A stretch of DNA of 64,000 nt from assembly GCF_000212735.1 (NCBI RefSeq), contig NC_015510.1, positions 2,630,315 to 2,694,314 on the forward strand, written 5' to 3'. Below, in pieces: positions 1 to 9,596 of this stretch. This stretch comes from Haliscomenobacter hydrossis DSM 1100 (lineage in GTDB: Bacteria > Bacteroidota > Bacteroidia > Chitinophagales > Saprospiraceae). How positions within the stretch are numbered: the first letter of the stretch is position 1; each line of letters begins with the position of its first letter. The position numbers were made by a program, and so were the translations under genes. Under the pieces are notes generated by a model. It was not told the origin of the DNA and made no database searches. It saw nothing but the letters and a program-made list of their open reading frames with translations.

Positions 1-443
1 GCTTCGCGGTCGAAGAAATCGGTGATGATGGCCCCATCTTTCAACATGTCTGCTTTGCTGCCTTCACTCAACATCCAAGGGCCACCCGCGCATTCCGGGT
101 ATTGTACCCCAATGATGACCACGCCCGAGTTTTTGCCGTTGGCAAAACGAGCACCTCCGGAGGCCAACACGAGTGGGCTGACTTGGGTGACGCCGGGCAC
201 ACTGGCTAACTCGCGGGCTTTGCGCATGTCCAGAGTAGCCAGGGAGTTGACGTCGTTGGTCTTGTCGTCGACTACCCAGATGTACTCCTGGTTGTTGCGC
301 ACCAGCGCCGACATGGCATTGGTGAGGAAAATAAAAATACCGCATTGCTGCCCGATGAGGAATACCGAGAGGATCACGCCGAAGAGTGCGCCGAATGATT
401 TTGCTTTGTCGTAAAGCAGAAAACGAAGAGCGGTTTTGAACAT
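1..443 (-). CDS. ABC transporter permease, FtsX/DevC type (N-terminal part, cut by window edge)
   Basis: The frame is open from an ATG at 443 to base 1, about 147 codons, and continues outside the window. It starts MFKTALRFLLYDKAKSFGAL, with a hydrophobic segment at about residues 18-45, followed by a soluble region containing VWVVDD-like and PGVTQVSPLV sequences. This is the layout of the first transmembrane helix and periplasmic domain of FtsX/MacB-family permeases, and it resembles DevC of DevBCA exporters most closely. It lies 12 bp downstream of the membrane-fusion gene and behind the ATPase, so the three probably form one operon and one exporter. The substrate cannot be read from the sequence. 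The C-terminal helices are not visible. Confidence 0.85.
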   Translation of the reverse strand, partial: MFKTALRFLLYDKAKSFGALFGVILSVFLIGQQCGIFIFLTNAMSALVRNNQEYIWVVDDKTNDVNSLATLDMRKARELASVPGVTQVSPLVLASGGARFANGKNSGVVIIGVQYPECAGGPWMLSEGSKADMLKDGAIITDFFDRE

Positions 444-455
444 GATTGTTTTTTT

Positions 456-1424
456 TTACTGTTGATCCAGTTCGATTACACACTCTACCCGGCTACCAAT
501 GAGCACTTTGCTGTTGTCGTCGAGGCGCACGTGTACTTCGCGGACCCGGCGGTCTTCGAGGTTGTCGGCCCGGTCTGAAAACAGCGATTTTTGCTTGAGG
601 TAAGACCCAGTAAACACCACCGTACCCCGGGTCAGGACTTTGTTTTCGCCCTGGGCGCGGATATAGGCTTTGTTGCCATTTTTGACCCGCAAAGCGTACA
701 ATTCATCCACTTCACCCACGGCGAGATAAGGGCCATCTTTGGCAAAATCGCCGAGTACTTTTTCACTGTTGATGTAGTTCCCCGGTTTGACATCGCAAGA
801 AAGAAAGATGCCGGAAAGGGGGGCACGCAGGCTCTTCTTGCCCAATTGGGTTTGGCTGAGGCCGATGTCGGTACGCAATTCTTCCAGGCGTGCCCGCTGT
901 TGCTCGATATTGGCCGCTTGCGCAGCCAACTGCTTTTGCAGGTCGTCCACGTTGAAGCGGCTATCGTCTACACTCTGCTGGGTGGCAGCGTTGCCTTGCT
1001 GGAGTTTTAGGTTGCGGTTGTAGGTATTCTGGGCGTTGGCCAGTTTTACCCGCAGTGATTCCAGATTGGCCACGGCGGCATCGATGGCTGCCTGTTGGGT
1101 TTTGATGCGGCTTTGGGTCTGGCGCAATTGTGCGGTTTCGATGGCGGATTCCAGCACCACCAATACCTCCCCTTTTTTTACCGCCTGGTTCTCGGCAAAA
1201 AGAACTTCTTTGACAAAACCCGCCGTTTCAGCATTGATGCTGATGATTTTACCTGAAGGTTCGATACGGGCGATGCCCACTACCTCTTTGACGTTCATGG
1301 TTGAATCCAGCGGAACTTCAGTCGAAGTAAGGGGTTCGGATTGGGTTTCTTCGGTGGTTTTGTCTGCACCACAGCTCCACAAAGAAAAGGTAGCGGCTAA
1401 AAAAATGAGTTGAGTAGCTTTCAT
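456..1424 (-). CDS. Membrane-fusion (HlyD/DevB-like) lipoprotein of ABC exporter
   Basis: The 322-residue periplasmic adaptor has a signal peptide ending in a lipobox (LWSC, Cys about 18), so it is probably a lipoprotein. A lipoyl-like half (GFVKEVLFAENQAVKKGE) lies at about residues 65-90. A long alpha-helical hairpin rich in Gln, Ala and Leu (about 95-195) is the coiled coil that reaches toward an outer-membrane channel, and the second lipoyl half and beta-barrel domain follow. It begins 15 bp after the ATPase gene and ends 12 bp before the permease gene, all on the minus strand. Family knowledge supports a tripartite efflux or export role. No outer-membrane TolC partner is present in the window. 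Confidence 0.88.
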   Translation of the reverse strand: MKATQLIFLAATFSLWSCGADKTTEETQSEPLTSTEVPLDSTMNVKEVVGIARIEPSGKIISINAETAGFVKEVLFAENQAVKKGEVLVVLESAIETAQLRQTQSRIKTQQAAIDAAVANLESLRVKLANAQNTYNRNLKLQQGNAATQQSVDDSRFNVDDLQKQLAAQAANIEQQRARLEELRTDIGLSQTQLGKKSLRAPLSGIFLSCDVKPGNYINSEKVLGDFAKDGPYLAVGEVDELYALRVKNGNKAYIRAQGENKVLTRGTVVFTGSYLKQKSLFSDRADNLEDRRVREVHVRLDDNSKVLIGSRVECVIELDQQ

Positions 1425-1439
1425 GGTTATAGTGATGAA

Positions 1440-2123
1440 CTAATGATCAATTTTATCCACTGTGGTTACGATGCCATTGTTGACCGATACGATGCGGTGG
1501 GCATATTTCTCCAGACGGGGGTCGTGGGTAACGACGCATACCGACTTCCCTTCGTTGGCCAGGTGGCGTAGCTCTTGCATGACGACGTCTAGTGAGTCTT
1601 TGTCCAACGAGGCGGTGGGCTCGTCGCAGAGGATCAGTTTGGGATTCGTGACCAGGGCGCGGGCTATGGCGACCCGTTGCTGTTGTCCACCGGAGAGTTG
1701 TTTGGGCAATTGTTTGCGGCGGTCCATCATGTCCACCATCTCCAGCGCTTTTTGGGTGCGTTGGCGGGCTTCGGCATTTTTGACCCCCTGCAAGCGGAGG
1801 GGCATCAGCACGTTGTCTTCCGCAGTGAGGGGAGCCAACAAGTTGAAACTTTGGAACACAAATCCGATCGTACTGAGGCGCAGGTGGGCCAACTGCCGTT
1901 CGTTGAGGCGGTTGATCTCTTGTCCGTCAACCCACAGGCGTCCTTTGCTGGGGTAAAGCACACAGCCCAGGAGGGAGAGCAGGGTCGTTTTGCCCGAACC
2001 AGATGGCCCGATGATGAGCAGCAATTCACCTTCTTTCACCTCCATGGTGGTAGGCTGTAGGGCCACAATTTCCTGGTCCCCCACCTTGTACATCTTGCTG
2101 ACTTCTTCCAGTTTGGCAATCAT
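1440..2123 (-). CDS. ABC transporter ATP-binding protein (LolD/MacB/DevA family)
   Basis: This 227-residue nucleotide-binding subunit has all family motifs: Walker A GPSGSGKTT (about residues 39-47), Q-loop FVFQSFNLL, signature LSGGQQQRVAIARAL, Walker B LILCDEPTASLD and H-loop VVTHD. The length is typical of LolD/DevA. It is the first gene of the minus-strand exporter operon, followed by the membrane-fusion lipoprotein and the FtsX-type permease. It energises export or lipoprotein/lipid handling, and the cargo is unknown. The start is the ATG at 2121-2123. The 116-bp gap upstream of it probably holds the operon promoter, though no clear consensus was identified. Confidence 0.95.
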   Translation of the reverse strand: MIAKLEEVSKMYKVGDQEIVALQPTTMEVKEGELLLIIGPSGSGKTTLLSLLGCVLYPSKGRLWVDGQEINRLNERQLAHLRLSTIGFVFQSFNLLAPLTAEDNVLMPLRLQGVKNAEARQRTQKALEMVDMMDRRKQLPKQLSGGQQQRVAIARALVTNPKLILCDEPTASLDKDSLDVVMQELRHLANEGKSVCVVTHDPRLEKYAHRIVSVNNGIVTTVDKIDH

Positions 2124-2239
2124 AAAAGTAGTTTTACAATTTTTTCACAATTAAAAACTATGTTTTCATTGCATTCTTATGGTAAAACTGGATTGGATGG
2201 AAAAGGTTGTGGGATTGGAGCAATTTTTTCAGAAAATTT

Positions 2240-3148
2240 TTAATCTTTTTTCCATCCCTGCATTCCACCGGTGTGCACTACACAGATGCGGGAGTCTCTA
2301 GGAAAAAATCCTTGTTGTACCAAATCAAGTACACCCCACAGCATTTTTGCCGTATAAATGGGCTCTAAAGGCAGGTCATAAGTTTTCATCTTGACCAAAA
2401 AATCGAGCAATACGGTTGGCGTTTTAGCATAGCCGCCAAAATGATAATCGGTATGGATGTCCCAGTTGGTCCAGGTGGCAGGAGCCAGTAAGTCTCGCAC
2501 TACTGCACGGTGAAAATCTCCCTTGAGAGCCGAAAATCCCAGGGCAAAGGATCGCCCAGCCAGGCCTTGAACCAGGCCAGCTAAAGTACCGCCCGTTCCG
2601 CAGCTGAGGCAAATGTAATCGACTTCTTCCTGGGCCAGAATTTCTTCGCCCAATTCGGCACAGCCCGGTAAGGCCAGTTTGTTGGTGCCCCCTTCAGGCA
2701 ATAGATAAGCTGGTGGGTATTGTTGCTGCAATTGGGCCAATATTTCAGGTTCCTCTTTGCGGCGATATTGTTCTCTTGTCCAAAATTGCAGCTCCATACC
2801 ACAATTCTGGGCAAATGTTAAGGTAGGATTTAAAGGCTGAGTTTTTTCTCCCCGAATGATCCCAATGGTCTTGAAGCCAAATAATTTTCCCGCGCTGGCG
2901 GTTGCGGCGATGTGATTGGAGTAAGCGCCTCCAAAGGTGAGCAAGGCAGTGTATCCATGTGCACGCGCCTCCAGGAGGTTGTATTTGAGTTTGCGCCATT
3001 TGTTACCACAGAAAGCCTGGTCTCCCGGCCAGGCTTCCATGTGCAACAAATCATCTCTTTTAATCCAACAACGCATTCCATGATCCTGAAGCAGGGGGTG
3101 TTGAAACACCTGCATGGGACTGGGTGGATGCTGCATCAAAGCTTGCAT
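2240..3148 (-). CDS. PLP-dependent D-cysteine desulfhydrase / ACC deaminase family protein
   Basis: The 302-residue protein belongs to the tryptophan-synthase-beta fold group. The PLP lysine lies in GNKWRKLKYN (about residues 48-57). The substrate-binding segment FGGAYSNHIAATASAGK matches the family's SNH...TA signature, and PEGGTN is present near residue 150. Known members degrade D-cysteine to pyruvate, sulfide and ammonia, or open the ring of 1-aminocyclopropane-1-carboxylate. The sequence alone does not decide between them, although desulfhydrase is the usual role outside plant-associated bacteria. It is slightly shorter than the usual 325-340 residues. It starts 10 bp after the stop of the M16 peptidase gene, so the two are probably cotranscribed. 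Confidence 0.85.
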   Translation of the reverse strand: MQALMQHPPSPMQVFQHPLLQDHGMRCWIKRDDLLHMEAWPGDQAFCGNKWRKLKYNLLEARAHGYTALLTFGGAYSNHIAATASAGKLFGFKTIGIIRGEKTQPLNPTLTFAQNCGMELQFWTREQYRRKEEPEILAQLQQQYPPAYLLPEGGTNKLALPGCAELGEEILAQEEVDYICLSCGTGGTLAGLVQGLAGRSFALGFSALKGDFHRAVVRDLLAPATWTNWDIHTDYHFGGYAKTPTVLLDFLVKMKTYDLPLEPIYTAKMLWGVLDLVQQGFFPRDSRICVVHTGGMQGWKKD

Positions 3149-3158
3149 AAGCAGTATG

Positions 3159-6017
3159 CTAATACCCGAATACTTCTTCGAGGCTAACTTCTTTCAGTGT
3201 ACCAAAACCCTCCAGATAGTTCAGATCTACCTGGGATTTGCTACCCATGACCAGGAATTTGTAAGCCCGGCCACGCACGTATTCTTCGTGAAAATTCACC
3301 AGATCGCGGATGCGCGCTTGTTCGGTGCGCTGATAGATGTCGCGACGCAAGTCGGTGGAGTAACCCAGCTCCCGGTTGGCGCGGGCTTGCCAATATACCC
3401 TGGAAGGAATGATGCGCTCACTTTCTATCCGTTTGAGGATGGCTTGCCGGGCATGCTCGATTTGCGATTCTACTACGGGCATTTCATTCAGCAATTGCAA
3501 AAAAGTGGGGATTGCGTCGGAAAGTTTGTCGGGTTGTGTTCCCACGTAGGCCTGGAGGTAATGCGCCCAATCGCGTTTGCGGGGCGAACTGTAATAGGCA
3601 TACGTGGAATACGCCAATGCTTTGGACTCGCGGATTTCCTGGAAAACTATCGAAGAAAGGCCCAGTCCAAAATAATCATTGAACAAATCACTCATCAAGT
3701 GTTCATCCATATTGAAGCGCGGCGTGCCTTTAGACACCAACATCACATCCGTTTGAACAATCGGGAAGTCCAAAAATACGACCTGGTTTTCTTTGGTTTC
3801 GAGTTGGTTGTATTGCCGCGAGGGTATCGCTTTTTTCAGCGGCGTACTAACGTGGTGATGGGTTTCGAGCAAGCGAACGATTTCTTGCATGGGAAACTGA
3901 CCATAGTAATAAATTTTGTGCTCAAAACCATTCAAAGTTTTGATTTGGTTGCACAACTCATCGGCCTCCAACTGGTTCAGTTCCGCTGCACTCAAGCGAT
4001 AGGTGAACGGTGAATCGTCGCCGTAACGGGCATAATTGCTCAAGGCATTGCGCAAAACCAGGTTGCGGTCCTTTTTGGCATTCTCCCGGTGGGTTAAGGT
4101 ATCGGAGATTACATTTTGCAAGATGGTCGCATCGGGTTTGAGGTTGGCCAGAATGTGCTCCAACAACTCCAGGCCCTTGACCATATTGTCTTCCAGACCG
4201 CTCAATGACATGTAAGTGTAGTCATCGTCATTGCTCACGTCGAAGCTCAGGCCGAGGCGAAACAATTCCCTTTGCAAATCGGCAGAACTGTACCGATCGG
4301 TGCCCAAATAAGGGAAATATTGCACCGCCAATCCCAACTTACGGTCGCTGTTTTTGCCCATTGGAAAAATATAATCCAGGCGAAAAAGCGAGTTATTGGG
4401 GTTGCGTACATAGTCCAGCGGTATACCTGAACTCAAAATGGTTGACTCAATGGCGGTTTCAAAATCTACAAAAACGGGTTCCAAGCTCGGCGCGGTAGTT
4501 TCCAAAAACGACTGTGCATAAGAGGAAATGGCGTCCCGATTAAGTTCTACCGCCGTAATGATGGGTTTTTCCACCTTGGTTACGTTGGAGTCTTCTGCTT
4601 GAACCTTTTGCACTTCCACGTAATTGTCGCTGAAGTGTTTTTGGGCAAATTCGACAATCTGCGCTTTGGTGATTTTGGCGATGTCAGATTGCCGACGGGT
4701 GTAATGTTCCCAATCGATGCCCAGGATAAAGCTGCTGGTCATGGCATTAACCCTGGCATCATTTGATTCTGAGGCCATGACCTGTCCCAATTTAAAGTCG
4801 GTGGTCACTGCTTCAACCATCCACTCATCAAATTCCCCCCGACAAATTTTATTCAGTTCTCCCAGCAGGAGGTCTTTAACTTCTTCCAGGGTTTGGCCTT
4901 GCCGAGGTTTGCCGTACAAACCAAAAACCGAATAATCTTCATAAAACCAAAACCAGGCTTCTGATTCCAGTACTTTTTGCTGTTGATTCAGGTTCAAATC
5001 GAGCAAGCCCGCCTGATCGTTGAACAACAATGATCGAATCAAGCCCAGGTAAAGGGTATCATCGGACTTGGCCTGATCAAAACGCCAGGCCAGCATGACC
5101 AGCGAAGGCTCCTGACCGTAAACCACGCGGTGGGCAGGTTGGGTCAGCGGTGGCTGGGGTTCGAAAGTAAAGGGCGGAACAGGTTTACTTTGGTAGTTTC
5201 CAAAGTATTTTTCGGCCAACTTTACCACTTCAGCCGGATCAAAATCACCCGCCATGACAATCGCCATGTTGTTGGGTACGTAGTACGTTTGAAAATACCG
5301 TTGGATATTGACCTGTGAGGGTGTCCGCAAGTGTTCTGCCGAACCGATGGTGGTTTGGGTACCGTAAGGGTGTGAAGGGAAAAGTACTTCCCGAATGGCC
5401 GTGTTGACCTTGCGGTTGTCTTTGTCCTGGTTGATGTTGAATTCTTCGTAAACGGTTTCCAGTTCGGTATGGAACAAACGTAGTGCCATCATCCGAAAAC
5501 GCTCCGACTCCAACCTCATCCAACGTTCCAGTTCATTCGAGGGAATGTCATTGACGTAAACGGTTTGCTCCACCCAGGTGTAGGCGTTGGTGGCACGGCC
5601 TCCAATGTTGCTCACCAACTTGTCGTACTCACTTGGCGCCGACAATTTGGCCGCCTCAAAAGAAATACGATCGATCTCGGCATAAATACGACGGCGTTCG
5701 GCTTCATCCTGGGTAGCGCGGTGGGCTTCGTACAAATCAGAAATTTGTTCCAGCAGGGCACTTTCTTTTTCCCAATCCAGGGTACCCATTTTACTGGTAC
5801 CTTTAAAAAGCATGTGCTCCATGTAATGCGCCAAACCAGTGGTTTCAGGAGGATCTTGTTTAGAGCCTGCTCTTACCACGATATTGGTGAACACCCGTGG
5901 TTCATTTTTATTTACACTCAGGAACAATTGCAGGCCATTCGGCAAGGTATAGCGTTGTACTTTCAGTAAATCGTCAGGGACGGTTTTGAAAGCATACTGT
6001 ATTTTTGCATCCATCAT
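3159..6017 (-). CDS. M16 (insulinase-family) zinc metallopeptidase, double-domain
   Basis: The frame opens at 6056, but the ATG pair at 6017/6014 follows a GGAGAAG ribosome-binding site and is the likely start (about 952 residues). The inverted zinc motif HxxEH is present as HYMEH (residues 77-81 counted from 6056), and the distal glutamate is expected in the ETVYEEFN segment about 120 residues later. A second, non-catalytic M16 half follows, giving the clamshell of pitrilysin/insulinase enzymes. The N-terminus has no signal peptide, unlike many Bacteroidota M16 enzymes, so a cytoplasmic peptide-degrading role is plausible. The desulfhydrase-like gene follows after 10 bp. Confidence 0.93.
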   Translation of the reverse strand: MMDAKIQYAFKTVPDDLLKVQRYTLPNGLQLFLSVNKNEPRVFTNIVVRAGSKQDPPETTGLAHYMEHMLFKGTSKMGTLDWEKESALLEQISDLYEAHRATQDEAERRRIYAEIDRISFEAAKLSAPSEYDKLVSNIGGRATNAYTWVEQTVYVNDIPSNELERWMRLESERFRMMALRLFHTELETVYEEFNINQDKDNRKVNTAIREVLFPSHPYGTQTTIGSAEHLRTPSQVNIQRYFQTYYVPNNMAIVMAGDFDPAEVVKLAEKYFGNYQSKPVPPFTFEPQPPLTQPAHRVVYGQEPSLVMLAWRFDQAKSDDTLYLGLIRSLLFNDQAGLLDLNLNQQQKVLESEAWFWFYEDYSVFGLYGKPRQGQTLEEVKDLLLGELNKICRGEFDEWMVEAVTTDFKLGQVMASESNDARVNAMTSSFILGIDWEHYTRRQSDIAKITKAQIVEFAQKHFSDNYVEVQKVQAEDSNVTKVEKPIITAVELNRDAISSYAQSFLETTAPSLEPVFVDFETAIESTILSSGIPLDYVRNPNNSLFRLDYIFPMGKNSDRKLGLAVQYFPYLGTDRYSSADLQRELFRLGLSFDVSNDDDYTYMSLSGLEDNMVKGLELLEHILANLKPDATILQNVISDTLTHRENAKKDRNLVLRNALSNYARYGDDSPFTYRLSAAELNQLEADELCNQIKTLNGFEHKIYYYGQFPMQEIVRLLETHHHVSTPLKKAIPSRQYNQLETKENQVVFLDFPIVQTDVMLVSKGTPRFNMDEHLMSDLFNDYFGLGLSSIVFQEIRESKALAYSTYAYYSSPRKRDWAHYLQAYVGTQPDKLSDAIPTFLQLLNEMPVVESQIEHARQAILKRIESERIIPSRVYWQARANRELGYSTDLRRDIYQRTEQARIRDLVNFHEEYVRGRAYKFLVMGSKSQVDLNYLEGFGTLKEVSLEEVFGY

Positions 6018-6323
6018 CTCTTCTCCTTTTTTAAAACAGCATGTAATATAATGCATAGAACTGAAGAATAGTTTTTTTAGAGATTAATCCGCCTTCAAAA
6101 ATTCCTCCAAAAACCGAGCCAAAAGTGCTTTAATCTTCATTTTGATGCCCTTTAGCCCTGCTTTTGGGCTTTTGGGCTTTGTGCAATTATTTTCCACCTA
6201 GCATTACTTATATTCGCCTATTCACCCCATCTACCACACTTAACCAAGGGGTAATTGTTATCTCAGCCACTAAGCTTATGGCACCAAAATCATCAATAGG
6301 CTTAATTAACCAAATCCAAATTT

Positions 6324-9300
6324 ATGCAACTTAGGCTGTTATTCACTTTGTGCAGTGCAGTTTTTGCGTTGTCTCTCTCCGCGCAATCACTCGACCTTAA
6401 GCCCTTAAAAAACATCAAACCACGCAACATTGGCCCCTCCGGAATGTCTGGGCGGGTAACTGCGATTGATGTCGTGCTACAGGATCCTGACCACATTTAT
6501 GTCGGTACGGCTTCGGGTGGAGTCTGGAAATCAGAAAGTGGCGGCATCACCTGGGCCCCACTTTTTGACGATCAACCCATTCAATCCATTGGTGCCATTG
6601 CCATCAACCAGGATAATCCCAGCGAAGTTTGGGTAGGGACGGGAGAAGGCAATCCCCGCAACTCCCAGAATTTTGGTTTGGGCATCTTTCGCTCTCTGGA
6701 TGGGGGCAAGAACTGGAAGAACATGGGGTTGAAGGAAACCAAAACCATTCACCGCATCATCATTCACCGCGACAACCCCAATGTGGTGTACGCGGGGGCA
6801 CAGGGTTCGGCCTACGGTCCCAATGAAGAACGGGGTGTTTACCGCACCAAAGACGGAGGAAAAACCTGGGAGCGCGTCCTCTATGTCAACAACCAGACCG
6901 GGGTTGCCGATATGGTGGTGGACCCTTCCAATCCCAACAAAATTATCGTTGCCATGTGGGAGTATGGCCGCAAACCCTGGACCTTCAATTCAGGGGGGAC
7001 GGGCTCGGGCATTTACGTCACCCACGATGGCGGCGATACCTGGGAGCGCCGTACTGATGCCGATGGGTTGCCCAAAGGTATGCTGGGTCGCGTTGGTCTG
7101 GCCATTTCCCGCTCCAAGCCCAATATCGTTTATGCCCTGGTGGAAGCCAAAGACAATGCTTTGTACAAATCCACGGATGGGGGCAAAAAATGGAGTGTGG
7201 TAGCCACCAAAAACATTGGCGACCGACCATTTTATTATGCAGAAATCTACGTAGACCCACAAAATGAAAACCGTTTGTGGAACATTTTCTCTTTGGTGAC
7301 CAAAAGTGAAGACGGGGGTAAAACCTTCGAAACGGTGCTCCCCTACTCGGGTGTACACCCTGACCACCACGCCTTCTGGATTCACCCCAATGACCCGAAT
7401 TACCTGATTGATGGCAACGACGGCGGCTTGAACATCTCCCACGATGGGGGCAAAAGCTGGCGTTTCATCGAAAACATCCCGGTGGGTCAGTTTTACCACG
7501 TCAACCACGACATGTCGATTCCTTACCAGATTGGGGGCGGGATGCAAGACAATGGTTCCTGGGTAGGCCCTAGCGCAGTTTGGCAGGCCGGAGGCATCCG
7601 CACCAGCCAATGGCAGGAAGTCTTCTTCGGCGATGGATTTGATCTGGGTTTTCGGCCCGATAATTCGCGTTATATCTACGCCATGTCGCAAGGCGGCAAC
7701 GTGGGTACCGTGGATACCGAGACGGGCAAAACCCAGTTCATCAAACCCACCTCGCCCAACAATACCGAATTGCGTTTCAACTGGAACGCGGCCTTTGCTC
7801 AAGATCCGCACAACGCCAGCGCCATTTATTTTGGTAGTCAATTTTTGCATTACAGCAAAGACTACGGTCAAACCTGGGAAGTCATTTCTCCCGATTTAAC
7901 CACCAATGACACGGCCAAACAAAAGCCCCATTTGAGCGGTGGGCTTACCCTGGATGCGACGAATGCCGAAAACCATACCACCATTTTGGCCATCGGCCCA
8001 AGCCCACTTGACGCGAAAGTAGTTTGGGTAGGTACCGACGATGGTAACTTGCAGCTCACCCGCGATGGCGGCAAAACCTGGACCAACCTGACCAGCAAAT
8101 TGCCAGGCAACAAAGCGGGAAGTTGGATTCCCTACATCGAAGTATCCCCGCACAACGCTGCCGAAGCCTTTGTGATCGTCAACGATTACCGACGCAACGA
8201 TTGGCGGCCCATGCTTTACCACACGACGGATTATGGCCAAACTTTCCGCAAAATTGCCGATGAAAATAAAGTGAGTGGGTTCACCCTTTGTATTGTACAG
8301 GACCCGGTTGAGCCAAAATTGTTGTTTTTAGGCACCGACCATGGGTTGTACCTCAGCATCGATAAGGGGAGTACCTGGACCAAATGGACCAATGGTTACC
8401 CGAGTGTACCTACCCAGGACATGAAAATCCACCCCCGCGATCACGACCTGATCATTGCTACTTTTGGCCGGGCATTCTGGATTTTGGACGACATCCGCCC
8501 GCTGCGCGAGATTGCCCGTACGGGGGGCAAAGTGTTGGAGCAGCCTTTCAAAATGTTCCCGATTCCGGATGCTTACCAAGCTGCATTCAAGTCTTTTGAA
8601 GGCATTCGTTTTTCTGCTGATGGAATGTTTGCCGGGGAGAATAAAGCACCCGGAGCGTGGATTACACTGTGGGCACCACAAGCCAAACCAGCCGCGCCAA
8701 CCGCCAATAACGCCAAACCCGCTGCGGCCAAAGAAGAAAAAAGACCAGAACGAGTCAAAATTATCATTCTTTCGGCAACGGGTGATACCGTGCGTACTTT
8801 CAGTTCACGGGTAGACACGGGCATGATGAAGGTATACTGGCCACTGAACCGCAATGGGGTACGCACGCCCAGCCGCCAGGAACGCCGCGGAGATGAAGAT
8901 TCTGCGCCCAGCGGGCCACAAGTACTGCCGGGAATGTATAAAGTGGTAGCGGTTTGGGGCAAATTTAAAGATTCCAGCTCGGTGACGGTGAAATCTGACC
9001 CTCGCCTGAACGTCAAGCTCGATGACTTGAAAGCCAAAGATGCGGCCTTCCGCGACATGGAAAAGGTGGTTAAAAAGGCAACCGAGGGTTTTGATCAGCT
9101 CAAAGAAGCCCGCAACACCATCCGCCGGGTGGATGCGGCGCTGTCTACCGCGCCAGATAGCACCAAACAGCGTTTGGCCAAGTTGGGCAAAGCCCTGCAA
9201 GACAGCTTGAACGTCCTGGAACAACTCTACATGGAACCTGAAGACGTCAAAGGTATCCAGCGCAATGAAAACAACCTTAGTTCGGCGCTGCAACGTGCCC

Positions 9301-9497
9301 AACAATACATGAATGCCTCGGATGGCGCACCAAACCAGGGGGCGCAGCGCATGATGGCCAAAGCTCGTCAGCAAACGACTGAAGTGCTGAACCGCATCAA
9401 TAATTTCTTTGCTGGCAAGTTTGCGGATTACCGGAAGAAGGTGGAGGCGGTGCAGTTTTCGTTGTTTAAAGCGTATGTGCCGGTGAAGGTGGAGTAG
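6324..9497 (+). CDS. Secreted Asp-box (BNR/sortilin-like) beta-propeller protein
   Basis: This 1057-residue exported protein has a signal peptide (about residues 1-21, ending LSLSAQS). At least ten Asp-box motifs of the SxDGGxTW type occur between about residues 60 and 700 (for example SLDGGKNW, TKDGGKTW, SEDGGKTF, TRDGGKTW). This is the pattern of VPS10/sortilin-like and BNR-repeat propellers, often annotated as glycosyl hydrolase in Bacteroidota. A Pro/Ala/Lys linker (about 790-815), a beta segment and a Lys/Gln-rich helical tail (about 900-1057) follow. No T9SS sorting domain is visible at the C-terminus, so a periplasmic or non-T9SS location is likely. The catalytic function is unknown. 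The gene stands alone on the plus strand. Confidence 0.88.
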   Translation: MQLRLLFTLCSAVFALSLSAQSLDLKPLKNIKPRNIGPSGMSGRVTAIDVVLQDPDHIYVGTASGGVWKSESGGITWAPLFDDQPIQSIGAIAINQDNPSEVWVGTGEGNPRNSQNFGLGIFRSLDGGKNWKNMGLKETKTIHRIIIHRDNPNVVYAGAQGSAYGPNEERGVYRTKDGGKTWERVLYVNNQTGVADMVVDPSNPNKIIVAMWEYGRKPWTFNSGGTGSGIYVTHDGGDTWERRTDADGLPKGMLGRVGLAISRSKPNIVYALVEAKDNALYKSTDGGKKWSVVATKNIGDRPFYYAEIYVDPQNENRLWNIFSLVTKSEDGGKTFETVLPYSGVHPDHHAFWIHPNDPNYLIDGNDGGLNISHDGGKSWRFIENIPVGQFYHVNHDMSIPYQIGGGMQDNGSWVGPSAVWQAGGIRTSQWQEVFFGDGFDLGFRPDNSRYIYAMSQGGNVGTVDTETGKTQFIKPTSPNNTELRFNWNAAFAQDPHNASAIYFGSQFLHYSKDYGQTWEVISPDLTTNDTAKQKPHLSGGLTLDATNAENHTTILAIGPSPLDAKVVWVGTDDGNLQLTRDGGKTWTNLTSKLPGNKAGSWIPYIEVSPHNAAEAFVIVNDYRRNDWRPMLYHTTDYGQTFRKIADENKVSGFTLCIVQDPVEPKLLFLGTDHGLYLSIDKGSTWTKWTNGYPSVPTQDMKIHPRDHDLIIATFGRAFWILDDIRPLREIARTGGKVLEQPFKMFPIPDAYQAAFKSFEGIRFSADGMFAGENKAPGAWITLWAPQAKPAAPTANNAKPAAAKEEKRPERVKIIILSATGDTVRTFSSRVDTGMMKVYWPLNRNGVRTPSRQERRGDEDSAPSGPQVLPGMYKVVAVWGKFKDSSSVTVKSDPRLNVKLDDLKAKDAAFRDMEKVVKKATEGFDQLKEARNTIRRVDAALSTAPDSTKQRLAKLGKALQDSLNVLEQLYMEPEDVKGIQRNENNLSSALQRAQQYMNASDGAPNQGAQRMMAKARQQTTEVLNRINNFFAGKFADYRKKVEAVQFSLFKAYVPVKVE

Positions 9498-9522
9498 GAG
9501 GATTTCAAAAGCGACATATTTT

Positions 9523-9592
9523 AACACAAAGGACACCAAGGAAGCACAAAGGCCGCAAGGGAGAAATACACTCTTTTTGTGGCCTTTGTGTT
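9523..9592. repeat. Inverted repeat between convergent genes, probable bidirectional terminator
   Basis: AACACAAAGGACACCAAGG at the left pairs with the sequence ending CCTTTGTGTT at the right. A middle copy, GCACAAAGGCCGCAAGG, could pair as an alternative arm. It lies exactly between the plus-strand propeller gene (ends 9497) and the minus-strand DUF4435 gene (ends 9597), where a two-way terminator is expected. A T-rich stretch (CTCTTTTTGTGG) lies inside the right arm. Confidence 0.55.
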
Positions 9593-9596
9593 TTGA

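Noticed and set aside
6148-6177. GCCCTTTAGCCC...GGGCTTTTGGGC as a terminator
   Set aside because: The middle three positions do not pair, and no transcript ends there; the M16 gene starts nearby in the opposite direction.
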